From NCBI GenBank assembly GCA_013339895.1, contig JABACO010000024.1:1134908-1198907 (forward strand): a DNA stretch of 64,000 nucleotides. The letters run 5' to 3'. Under the pieces are notes generated by a model. The model saw only the letters and a program-made list of their open reading frames with translations. It was not told the DNA's origin and ran no database searches. Origin of the DNA: Ephydatia muelleri. Lineage: Eukaryota > Porifera > Demospongiae > Spongillida > Spongillidae. A program made the translations under genes and the position numbers. Below, in pieces: positions 39,710 to 49,929 of this stretch; position 1 is the first letter of the stretch, and each line of letters begins with the position of its first letter.

Positions 39710-41120
39710 CCTCTTTCACTATTGGCACTATTGGTGCTGCCCAATCCGCAAAAGGCACAGGTCGAATCACCCCCGACGTCTCTAGACGTCTCAACTCCAC
39801 CTCAATCTTATCCTTTAGGACATAAGGCACGGAACGGGCTTTATAAAACCTTGGACTAACCAATGGATCAACTGAGAATTTAGCAAAAACTCCCTTCAAG
39901 GTTCCCAATTCATCCTGGAACAACACTCTATGCTTCTCCAACAGCTCTTCCAGGTTCTTATTCACCCGTACATTGTGAATCTCCCCCCAATCAATCTTAA
40001 TAACTTGCAACCAATTCCGGCCCAATAAGTTTGGTCCCTTTGCATTCACGACTAGCAACGGTAAACGGGCTGTTTGAGACTTATATGATACTACCACTTC
40101 TGCAACTCCCGCAATAGATAACAGCTCTCCCGTATAAGTGCTTAATCGAGTTCCCGTAGGATGCAACGTTGGCACTCCCTTTTCACTCAATCCCCACAAA
40201 TCCTCAAACATTCTTTTGCTGATTACAGTCATAGCAGCACCCGTATCTAGTTCCATATCAATTCTAGCCCCGTTAATCTCCATGGGTACTATGAATGGCT
40301 GCACTTTGGGCAAACCCAACACATTCAATGTCTGTAAAACCTCTTCCTCATTCTCTTCGTCGTTTATTCTATGAGTTTTCTCTACAGCATCTTCTCTCTT
40401 GTGAGTAACACCTCTACACACTTTGGCTAAATGCCCGCGTTTCCCACATTGACTACAGATTGCTCCCTTAAGCCTACAAGATGAGGCATAATGGTTTCCT
40501 CCACATCTGTAGCATTCTATTACTTTTTTAGCCTTATCCTTTGGTCTACTTCCTACCGCATTGATCACGGGGGGTACAGTGGTAGGCACAGAGGATTGTA
40601 ACTCAATTGCATGTTTATTTGCAGATTCCACTGCTAAGGCTATTTGAAATGCCCTTGCGAATGTTAACTCAACCTCTCCTAGTAGGCGCCTCTGAATACG
40701 CTCGTCCTTCACCCCGCAAACTAAACGGTCTCTTAATACGTCCTGCAGAGTATCACCAAATGCACAATGTTCTGACAATTGTCTTAAAGCAGCTGCAAAA
40801 TCCGCAATGGACTCCCCTTCTCCCCTTACACGGGAATTAAATTTGAACCGCTGCATAATAACTGAAGGCTTTGGTTGGAGGTGGCTAGCCACTAACTCTA
40901 CAATCTCCTTATAGGTTTTCTCACCTGGTTTAAGTGGTGTCGACAAATTTCGTATTAGTCGATACGTCGGCGCTCCACATGAACTCAGTAGAACGGCGCG
41001 TCGAGTCTCCTGTGTGTCGACTCCATTCGCCACAAAGTAGTGCTCAGCACGCTCCACGTATGACCCCCACTCTTCTGTCCCTGGCACGAACTCTGGCAAA
41101 AACCCGTGTTTCACCGCCAT
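39681..41120 (-). pseudogene. E12 gag, zinc knuckles and protease
   Basis: I choose the start at the ATG at 41120 (MAVKHGFLPEFVPGTEEWG), which matches the place and style of the E2 and E5 starts. The upstream in-frame ATG at 41165 would overlap the primer site. Gag motifs include YVERAEHYFVANGV, RFKFNSRVRGEGESIADFA and LSEHCAFGDTLQDVLRDRLV. Two CCHC knuckles (CYRCGGNHYASSC, CSQCGKRGHLAKVC) follow. The protease has MELDTGAAMTVIS and NLLGRNWL. The RT entry IVPIVKEDGTVRICGD ends at a TAA made by a 2-bp deletion. Confidence 0.93.
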
Positions 41121-41153
41121 TTCGTGACAGCAAACAAAAGAGTTGTACTTTAC

Positions 41154-41164
41154 CCTCGTCGCCA
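41154..41164 (-). promoter_or_regulatory. E12 primer-binding site, tRNA-Ser type
   Basis: The minus strand reads TGGCGACGAGG, four bases from the LTR end. Confidence 0.85.
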
Positions 41165-41168
41165 AAAA

Positions 41169-41306
41169 TGTAGTGTCTGAGCCACTCGTTTAAGCCGCTA
41201 CAAGAGAGGTGAACATCTCGCTGCGTGACGGACTCAAAAAGTGATGATTGTTTTTCCGCGCATGCGCTAACATATTACAATTGACCCACACACACAATAT
41301 ATTACA
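41169..41306 (-). repeat. E12 5' LTR
   Basis: A 138-bp partner of 36906-37043, followed by TSD copy TTCGC. Confidence 0.96.
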
Positions 41307-41500
41307 TTCGCCAAATACATGTATGTCATTTTCATAAAACATTTCATGAGCCATGGGGATGTAAGCAATTTCTGAATTTGGATATAATGCATCGTAAACA
41401 CTGTGAAGCCACCTTACTTCCTCAGAAGAAAAAGCCTCTCATATCACCAATTTATTGAACTGGCATAAAAAATCTTTAATGTTACTCTGCATGACAACAT
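41307..41500 (-). pseudogene. Decayed coding fragment interrupted by E12, upstream half
   Basis: The minus strand from about 41490 reads FLCQFNKLVI, a TGA, then EAFSSEEVRWLHSVYDALYP and EIAYIPMAHEMFYENDIHVF. It then reaches the E12 target site in frame with 36905-36761. The family is unknown. Apart from the TGA near 41440 the frame is clean, which suggests a gene or transposon ORF that decayed only moderately before or after E12 landed. Confidence 0.5.
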
Positions 41501-41639
41501 TTACAAGCCTGCATGAAATTTCAAAAACATACGTTTCATATCATTATATACTCTATATCCATGCCAAATTGAACAGTAAATGGTAAGAATGAAAATGGTA
41601 CACATTAACATTACAAAATAGTAATGACCACACTAGCAC

Positions 41640-41836
41640 GTACATGTCCACACGCACACGGACACACACACTAGCACATACACACAGATGTCCACGCACA
41701 CGCATAAACACACAACACACAGAAAGACACACAGTTGCACGTACGCACAGACAGATGTCTACACACACGCATCCACAGACAGATGTCCACACACGCGCAT
41801 ATGCACAGACACACACGCACAGACAGATGTCCACAC
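41640..41836. repeat. CA-rich microsatellite
   Basis: It contains irregular CACACGCACAGACAGATGTC-type units, similar in composition to the array at 59391-61990. Confidence 0.85.
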
Positions 41837-41979
41837 AGTATCTGCTAAATAATCTTACTTGTCATATTTAACAATAGTTTAGTGCTGTTATAGTTATACA
41901 CAGTTATCGTTGTTATCTAGTATTGATAATTTTGTACCAAATTAAAAAGTGCACCAAATAGAGTATGCCATTGCACGTG

Positions 41980-42122
41980 ATGGCTAATTTTGGCGGGTTC
42001 CTGTGTGAGTGTGGCCTGGAAGGATACGTGTCTTTGCTTATCATGCTTGTGTTATTTTTGGGATGTGTTTGTGATGCAGTATATCAGCCCCATCAACCAG
42101 CTGAAGGCAAGCCTAGTATACG
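41980..42122 (+). CDS. Possible first exon encoding a membrane-anchor peptide
   Basis: An ATG opens 47 codons (MANFGGFLCECGLEGY, then a hydrophobic stretch VSLLIMLVLFLGCVC, then DAVYQPHQPAEGKPSI) and ends at a GTAAGC donor. The hydrophobic core of about 15 residues could be a signal anchor. A possible next exon starts after a TTATTAG acceptor near 42313 and is itself tandemly duplicated (see 42173-42726). I recognise no family, and conservation is untested. Confidence 0.3.
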
Positions 42123-42172
42123 GTAAGCGACTCACAATTTGTGTGCAATGCACTTTATTGGTGTTGGTCTCC

Positions 42173-42726
42173 GGTTATCACAAACGGCCGATTATGCTGA
42201 GGTAAGTTACGCAGTGGCATTGCTATATCTGCATTTTGCTTTTCTGCAGCATTTCGATTCAAATTGCTGGTTAGTATGGCACTAAAATGTTTTTTTCTTC
42301 GCATTTTATTAGGCCGAGAACTAAAACACGACGGCACCAACAAGACTATCAGTATATAGGGATAAGTATGACCATCTCAATTGATGCCAAATATTATTAT
42401 GTTCTCGTCTTTATCAGGTCACGTAGTATGTGGGGACAGCTGTCTCAAAGACTATGGTTTTTGGCTATCACAAGCATGGGTCGATTCTGCTGAGGTAAAT
42501 TACGCAATGGCTTTGCTACCTTCATTTTACTTTTCTGCAACATTTTGATTCGAACTGGTAAGTATGCTGGGAGGCACTAAAATGTATTTTTCTTCTTCTG
42601 CGCATTTGGTTAAGTCGAAAACTAAAACAACGACGGCACCAACAAGTCCATCACTAGAGGCAAGTATGGCCATTTCAATTGGCGCCAAATGTTATTATAC
42701 TCTCATCTTTATCAGGTCACACTAAG
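42173..42726 (+). repeat. Tandem duplication, unit about 290 bp
   Basis: Two diverged copies start at about 42173 and 42462. Both contain GCTGAGGTAANTTACGCANTGGC, CACTAAAATGT, GACGGCACCAACAAG and CTTTATCAGGTCAC. The second copy has an extra A that restores a longer reading frame (KTKTTTAPTSPSLEA). Confidence 0.85.
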
Positions 42727-44400
42727 TTAGTACTTGGGAACCGCTGTCTTAAGCACTATGGTGTTTGAATATTTTGTGTTTGGTGTTGTATCACTCTTAC
42801 ATGTGCGAAGAAAAGTTTTATAACCAAGCAGATGCAAAGGGGGGGGGGGGGGGGGGGAGAGGACTGGTTTACTGAAGGTCAAAACCCAAATTACGATAGT
42901 GCGCGGTTCACCAAAGAGTGTAGCATTAATGAAATTCAAAGGTTTGCTAAGATAAAGATACCACAAACTGCACGTGACTGACTATATTGCAATATATGCA
43001 TTTGCTTATAATGTTCAATACGCAGACAGCTTATATTGCTGCGTATATACCAATATAAGACATAATACAGTGTCATATAACAAACTTTTTGCACAGTGCC
43101 AGGTGCATGATTTATGGAAGGCAGAGAGGCCTCATGCCGAGATATTCATATTAATATGTGTTTGTATTCTAATATGGATGTTGGTTCAATTTAACAAACA
43201 AGAACCCTTATTATACGAAACAGAATTATGAAGAAACTACCATATAGTGAAGATCAATGTTCCAAGTGGCTTGGATGGATAAGGTGAAGCATGTATGGAA
43301 CCAAATCTATTTGCTTAGGTCCATGCGATCAGCGATGACTTTCATTAAACAGATATTCATGCAGCATATAATTTTACAGCGCACTGCATTACAGGCGCAT
43401 TTCTTCGATACAAGCACAGGGGCGTATTGTGTGGTGCATAGTGTAAGCATGGAAGATTATCTTATGATATTCAATCCTGTGTGTTTATAAAATATTATAA
43501 TCCATACCCTGTACATTTTGAAAAACAATCCTCATCATTCTTATCGACTCGGCATGTGAGGTGCAGGGACAAAACACATGAAGCACTTTGATTGGTGGAC
43601 GTGCTCAATTATAAAGAGAACAGAGATTACTGCAGCATTGTAGAGTGTGTACAATTATTGCACATCTGGGGTACACGGAAAAACCTTAAAAACGCAACTA
43701 ACGCGAAGAGAAGTGTATGATTGCTTGCCGAAAAGTGAGAATAGGCCAATCAGAGGATGAAATAGCTGTGTGGTTAAGCAAAGACAGGGACTACAACAGT
43801 CCACAAATGGTAGAAGTGCAGGTAACAGACCTGGCGCTGATATCGAGACTAGACTGTAAAGCAGTGTTGCATATTTGAATCTAAAAGTATAAGTGGATAC
43901 CTGTATATGGTTTAGTAGTTAATGAATGGCCCCCTAGGAATGTATTGTGCTGCTGACACTGTGTCTAACTATTGCCCACCAGCAGTAATGCATGTACATG
44001 TGTGACCATCTCATGGAGTTAAAGATGAGATCACATTCCTGCGAGTTGGGCTGTTTGGTGTGCTAGTCGCTGGTTAACGTGTTGAACATGATGGGCAAGG
44101 ATTGGAGAGGGTTGGCTGACAGATGGGCTTCACATACGAGATGATAATGGTACTGCAAATTCATAAGTCGCCCATGATATCCGATTTGAAGAGTGGGAGA
44201 GACAACCATGGGTGTATTTGGAAGGTCCGAGCAGGGGTGCTTTGATGTGATCAATAACATCGGTGCATTAAACAATCTCCTGACAAGTAAAGCTATTGTC
44301 GTGTAGCCTAGTACAGGTTTGCTAAATTACGAACAGCTTTTCATCATTGAAACTGTTCGTACAATACAGCTTGTGTGCTTTGGATTCCTGATGCCACTAG
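42727..44400. repeat. Unique DNA with a G-run, then segmental duplication block R1, copy 3
   Basis: A (G)18 run lies at 42840-42857. From 43243 the sequence matches 30723-31735. No gene is recognised. Confidence 0.75.
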
Positions 44401-44673
44401 CTCTGGTTTACTTATGGGTAGCTTCCAAATTGAGAGAAAACATGTATGCAAATACTTGTACTAGAATCAGTCAGCCAAATGACTTATGAATTAGAAACCA
44501 TTCTGATGCAGTCATTATAGTTGTGTACGGTAAATATAGACACATTCCCTAGCTCCCTCACCTCAGATGAATCGTTCTAGAAAAAAGTTAATTCATTCAG
44601 AAATTCATTGACACAACTATCGTTATTAAGCGTTACATGTACTTCCATGTCAGTTTACCACATGCATACTTAA

Positions 44674-45240
44674 CTCTTTGAACGCCAAGAGCATATGTAC
44701 ATGCAAGCTCACAAAACGAGAATTATCTGCCTCACCATTCATGCAGTGAGCCTATGTGTTATGCTGCGTTGATCAAAATCACTTTGACTATGCAAGCAAA
44801 TGCAATAATGATATGCATGACGTGTGGTTATATACATGTATATGGTACCGGTTGTATGCATATTTGTGTGTCCAATATAATCCGATGGCCTTTTGTTGCA
44901 ACACCCCATAATGCGAATTTGCATAAGGTGGAGGGGGTGAGGGTGTGTGTGTGAACAGGCATGATATATACTGGGCTACGCAATCTTGTTCTTGGAGCAT
45001 TGAAGTGATGCATTAGTGAAGTGAAATCATCTGAATCATGGGGTTCGTTAGCCAGTGTGAGAAGAAATATAAAGACTTTGTACATGGACTTACATCAATA
45101 AGGTTAAAAGTGCAGTAAGCATGTGCATGCATCATAAAGTTGTGACTGATCAACACATTTTGGTGTGCAATATCTAACTCATGCATGAAAGGTGTGTGTG
45201 TATGCATGCATATACATGTATGCAATTGGCGTTTGAAGAG
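44674..45240. mobile_element. piggyBac-like MITE, copy 2
   Basis: It is bounded by TTAA at 44670-44673 and 45241-45244, with ends CTCTTTGAACGCCAAGAGC and GCCAATTGCATAC-side complement CTCTTCAAACGCCAATTGC. It is homologous to 32010-32513. At the G-run position it has GGTGGAGGGGGTGAGGG instead of a long homopolymer. Confidence 0.8.
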
Positions 45241-45514
45241 TTAACAATTCTTCCACACCTATAATGTACATGTAATACCCATGTGAGAGCTGGTTGGTAG
45301 ATGGACTGAACATGAAGAGGGTAAGGGGAGGAGAGGAGGAGGTGGGGAGGCCCATGACCTCACATACTGTACATACATAAACACAGAATACAATTCCACT
45401 CTACATGTACATCACGATCCACACACAACTGGAGCAAAAGTCCTTTATTGAACTGAACTGAAACCCATGTGTGAAAATTTAGGACCCTAAATAATGGTGT
45501 TTTATTAACACTAC

Positions 45515-45613
45515 CTTTGTAGTATGATTGACATTAGCTCCTGCTTCAATGAGTGACTTCACTATTTCAAGATGTCCATTCTGACTTGCAGCGACCAGAG
45601 GAGCCCAACCTCT
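45515..45613 (-). CDS. Ankyrin-repeat exon, 33 codons
   Basis: Acceptor TTGCAG, 99 bases and donor GTAGTG on the minus strand. The peptide runs from RGWAPLVAASQNGHLEIVKS to GANVNHTTK. It is nearly the same as the 32815 and 48716 exons, with D-to-R and T-to-A changes at the start. It lies in the third duplicated block, just past the piggyBac-like MITE. Exon size, phase and splice sites are all conserved, which suggests recent duplication or selection. Confidence 0.82.
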
Positions 45614-46647
45614 CTGCAATACAAATCCCATCATTACCCCCCAGAAGTTTTTATACTTCATTCATTCTCATGCTCCTGCATGTACATGACAGGATGCTAC
45701 TTGCAAAAACACATGAATGCTATATTTACTCTTCAACATATGCACACACACATACACATAATCACTTGCCCTATGGGAATGCATTTGTTAAATAAAGGAA
45801 AGCGAGACCAGTGATAGACTGAAAACAATGCTGTCATTGTGGCATGTGATGAAACATTGGAGGAGGTGCCTCAATTATGTGTGAGATCACTACAACCCAA
45901 TCACGATGATACTCTGTTGAGATATGCTGTGTGGTTTGGATGGTTATAAACATTATGTCACCAAATCATCGAAAGGCGGATGCACCAGACATCTGACTGT
46001 CCAAGTTGTGCACGATAAATAACTTGAATAATGTGTTCTAAGCTTTGTGATGCATACTGTAGTGTATGACATTCGCGATGATATAACAAATATTGATGTT
46101 CTTTCGTAGTGTTGAAAAGTCCACCTATCACACCCACCCTCCCAATCCACCCTCTCTTAACACGCCCCCTAATCAGAAGGTAGGATCACCAGATATACTC
46201 TGAGGTAAGACAACCTGGATAGAGAGTATCTTTATTGATGTCATGTGTCTATTGTACTTGCATTCTGCACTTGGTGAGATATTTTAGACATACAAAGCTA
46301 ATTCCCCAAAAATTTGTTACCGATTTCTTATCTTCAATAGTTGGTTCCAATGTAATTTATATGGCTGCTTAACCTTTTTGACTGTAGAACTACATGTATA
46401 TACCAGTGACATCTACCTCTATGCAATATTATGGTTTGGACTGGGGACCAATCCAAAGTTATCCATAAGTGGCCGCTGGCTACTATCATATACATGTAGC
46501 TTTTTTTATATATCAGTGCAAATTGTGTGTCAATTGTGTTGTAATACTTACATGTACTATGATTGGAATTTTTTGCTTGCCCCTCCCTCCATCCCATTAG
46601 CATGGCTATATGCCCACTTGTCATTAATTAAACATCACATCACTTAC
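45614..46647. repeat. Duplicated intron-like DNA
   Basis: 45614-45940 matches 32914-33250. 46160-46640 matches 55490-56205 and 57160-57640 (AGGATCACCAGATA, GACTGGGGACCAATCC). No gene is seen between the exons. Confidence 0.75.
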
Positions 46648-46749
46648 ATCAGATTGTGCTATATTGACGTCAGCACCTGCTCCCAATAAGCTCAGTACTA
46701 CACCGTGATGACCCTTCTCACTTGCCATATACACTGCTGTTGTATTGTT
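46648..46749 (-). CDS. Ankyrin-repeat exon, 34 codons, third type
   Basis: On the minus strand an acceptor (CTTACCAG), 102 bases and a GTAAGTG donor. The peptide runs from NNTTAVYMASEKGHHGVVLS to LLGAGADVNIAQSD, one ankyrin repeat with the loop G-A-D-V-N. An almost identical exon is at 56209-56310 (Q-to-E change). This type differs clearly from the 32815 and 34225 types, so the locus holds at least three repeat types, each with its own set of duplicates. Confidence 0.82.
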
Positions 46750-47939
46750 CTGGTAAGGATTGAAGGAACAAAACATATTAAACATACCCTGTTCATACAA
46801 CCACCTCCATGCACGTGTATAGCAATGTGCAGGTTAGAACACAGTGAATGAAAGAAGGGTAAAGAGATCAAGAGGGAAGTGTGAGGGAGGGAGGAGTGAG
46901 TAAGAAAGAAAGGGATGTTACCCCAGCCAATGCAAATGTATCTCAAATATTCACCACACGCAGTTTCGCTTTCACACTCTCAGAGCTGCTTGAAGTGTAT
47001 ATAGTTTTATGTGACCTCCTGAAGTATGGTGATTGTCAAACAAGGGGCAAGCTGTATCCGCAGAACAGATGAAAAAATTAATTTTACACACACGACTGAA
47101 ATCAACTGTCTTGTGTAATAGGAAGCCATGGTGTACATATGCTAATGAATTCATTTGGTGATAATTGACAAGCCTGGTTAGAAGTGCACGTCAACAGTTC
47201 AAGTATGGTAGAAGCACAGGGGACAAACATGGTGCTGATATCGAGAGAAGACGGTATAACAGTGTTGCATAATTGAATCTGAAACTATAAACAGATACCT
47301 GTATATGGTTTAGTAGTTAATTTAAATGGCCACTAGGAAATGTTTGCACTGTTGACACTTTTATTGCCCACTACCAGTAATGCATGTACATGTGAGACTA
47401 TCTCATGGAGTCAAAGATGAGTTCACATTCCTGCGAGTTGGGCTGTTTGGTGTGCTAGTTCACGAACATGTTGAACATGATGTCAACCCTGGGCAAAGAT
47501 TGGAGAGGACTAGCTGACTAGATGGGCTTCACCTAATGGTACTGCACACTCAAGAGTCACCCATGATGTCCTATTTGAAGTGTGGGAGAGGCAACTAGGT
47601 GCGTGTATGGGAGTACTTGGAAAGCCCAAGCAGGGTTGTTACTTGCAAATGGTTTAGTATGTAAATGGCCACCTAGATATGTTTTGTGCTGTCGACACTT
47701 CGTCTAACCATTTCCCACTAGCAGTAATGCATGTACATGTGTGACCATCTCATGGGTTCACATTCCTGCGAGGTGGGCTGTTTGGTGTGCTAGTCGCTGG
47801 TTAATGCGTTGAACATGACGTCAACACTGGGCAAGGATTGGAGAGGGCTGGCTGACTAGATGGGCTTCACCTACAATATGATAATGGTAATGCAAACTTA
47901 ACAGTCAGCCATGACAGCTTTCACTTCTTCCATGCTTGC
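46750..47939. repeat. Duplicated intron-like DNA with two partial R1 copies
   Basis: 46750-47110 matches 56311-56670 closely. 47250-47640 and 47640-47930 are two partial copies of R1 in tandem. No gene is seen. Confidence 0.75.
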
Positions 47940-47943
47940 TTAA

Positions 47944-48422
47944 CTCTTTCAATGCCAAGTGCAGATGTACATGCATGCTCACAAAACGAGAATTATCTGC
48001 AACACCATCATGCAGTGCTATGTGTTATCTTGTGATGATCAAAATCACTTTGAATATGCAAGCAAATGCAAAACTGATATGCATGAAATGTTTTATATAT
48101 TGTCCCATAATAACCTGCATTTGTGAACTCGACAAAGGGGGGGGGGGGGGGGGGGGGGGGGGTCAACTGGCATTACATATACTTGGCTACGCATTCTTGT
48201 TCTTGGAGCATTGAAGTGATGCATTAGTGAAGTGAAATCATCTGAATCATGGGATTTGTTAGCCAGTGTGAAATGAAATATAATTACTTTGTACATGGAC
48301 TTATAAAGTTAAAAGTGTAGCAAGCATATGCATGCATCATGGAGTTGTGACTATGCAATATCTAACACTTGCATGAATGTTGTGTGTGCATGCATGCATA
48401 TACACACTTGGCATTCAAAGAG
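47944..48422. mobile_element. piggyBac-like MITE, copy 3
   Basis: It is bounded by TTAA at 47940-47943 and 48423-48426, with inverted ends CTCTTTCAATGCCAAGTG and, from the right, CTCTTTGAATGCCAAGTG. It contains a pure G tract at about 48137-48162. Confidence 0.8.
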
Positions 48423-48715
48423 TTAACAATGCTTCCACACCTGTAATGTACATGGACTACTCAAGGGAGAGCTGGTGGGTAGATGGACTGATCATGAAGA
48501 GAGTAAGGGGAGGAGGTGGGGAGGCCCATGAGAACTGTATGGGCCTCACTTTGCCCTTAGTCCAGACCTCACATACTGTACATACATGAACACCAGAATA
48601 CAATTCCACTCTACATGTACATCACGATCTGCACTCAACTGGAGCAAAAGTCATTTATTGAACTAAACTGAAACCCATGTGTGGACCCTAAATAATGGTG
48701 TTTCATTGTCACTAC

Positions 48716-48814
48716 CTTTGTAGTATGATTGACATTAGCTCCTGCTTCAATGAGTGACTTCACAATTTCAAGATGTCCATTCTGACTTGCAAGGACCAGA
48801 GGAGTCCAACCATC
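48716..48814 (-). CDS. Ankyrin-repeat exon, 33 codons
   Basis: Acceptor TTGCAG, 99 coding bases and donor GTAGTG on the minus strand. The peptide runs from DGWTPLVLASQNGHLEIVKS to GANVNHTTK. It differs from the 32815 exon at only a few residues. It stands downstream of the third MITE copy on the plus map, in the same arrangement as the 32815 and 45515 exons. Protein interaction via the ankyrin fold is the only function that can be inferred. Confidence 0.82.
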
Positions 48815-49463
48815 CTGCAATACAAATCCCATCATTACCCCCTAAGGGTTTTCTACTTCATTCATTCTGGTGCTCCTGCATGTATATGACAGGATTCTAT
48901 TGAAAAAACACATGAATGCTACATTCACTCTTCAACACATGCACACACACATAATCACTTGCCCTATGGGAATGCATATGTAAAACAAAGGACAGCGAAA
49001 ATCGATTTTCAGATGCAGAAAAACCTGAAAAATCGATTACTGTTTTAAAAGTATTCTGAAAAATCGATTTTCATAATGCAGGGGAGGTTACACACCCTAA
49101 CAGTTGTTCTATGGGAATGCACCTGTAAAACACAAAGGACAGCGAGACCAGTGTTAGACTTAAAACAATGCTGTCATTGTGTCATGTGATGAAACATTGG
49201 AGGAGGTACCTCCATTATGTGTGAGATCACTACAACACAATCACGATGATAGCCATGCTGTGTGGTTTGGATGGCATGTACACAGAGTGATTACAGGCTA
49301 TAAAATAATCCAGGCCTCACATACTGTACATACATAAAAATGGAATACAATTCCACTGTACATGTACATCAAGATCCACAAAAAACTGGACAAAAAGTGA
49401 ACTGAACTGAAACCCACGTGTGAACGTTTACAACACTAATTAATGGTGTTTTATTTTCAATAC
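48815..49463. repeat. Duplicated intron-like DNA with a hAT-like MITE remnant
   Basis: 48998-49103 has repeated AAAATCGATTTT motifs and ends in GGTTACACACCCTA, the same right end as the MITE at 35199-35212. The host sequence (TATGGGAATGCA ... GGACAGCGA) is repeated on both sides. Confidence 0.65.
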
Positions 49464-49562
49464 CTTTGTAGTATGATTGACATTAGCTCCTGCTTCAATG
49501 AGTGACTTCACAATTTCAAGATGTCCATTGTGAATTGGAGTGTCCAGAGCAGTTGCACCAAA
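49464..49562 (-). CDS. Ankyrin-repeat exon, 33 codons, divergent start
   Basis: Acceptor TTGCAG, 99 bases and donor GTATTG on the minus strand. The second half is the same as in the 48716 exon (HNGHLEIVKSLIEAGANVN). The start is FGATALDTPI, closer to a generic ankyrin G-A-T-A-L-D than to D-G-W-T-P-L. A short divergent patch inside an otherwise near-identical exon could come from gene conversion or from selection on the surface-exposed helix. Confidence 0.8.
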
Positions 49563-49929
49563 CTGCAATACAAATCCCATCATTACCTCCAGAGGTTACT
49601 ACTTCAGTCATTATGGTGCGTGCCCCTACTTGTATATGACAGGATCTTATAATGCAAAAACACATGAATGCTATTCAATCATCAACACATGCACACACAT
49701 AATCAGTTGCCCTATGGGATTGCACCTGTATAATAAAGGACAGCAAGAATTCCTTGCCTCAACATGTTTGTATCTGCACACAATATCATCACCTTTATGT
49801 CTCGTCTAAAAACTGTAAGATCGATCTCCCTTTTTTAAACTGTGTCGATTTTAAAAGGGGAAGTATATAAGTGCATTTAATCGTGCCTCTTGCAGTGCAG
49901 TATCTGTACAATGCATTGAGAATTTCTTT
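49563..49929. other. Intron-like DNA
   Basis: Its first 180 bases resemble the sequence downstream of the other 99-bp exons. No gene is recognised. Confidence 0.5.

Larger units (their letters stand above)
36906..41306 (-). mobile_element. E12: recent but broken Ty3/Gypsy element, minus strand
   Basis: Two 138-bp LTRs (36906-37043 and 41169-41306) differ at a single base (TTTTCCC versus TTTTTCC). A perfect 5-bp target duplication, TTCGC, lies at 36901-36905 and 41307-41311. Between them on the minus strand are a tRNA-Ser primer site, gag, zinc knuckles, protease, RT, RNase H, integrase and a purine tract. Two or three small frameshifts break an otherwise full polyprotein. It belongs to the same broad lineage as E2. 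Confidence 0.96.
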
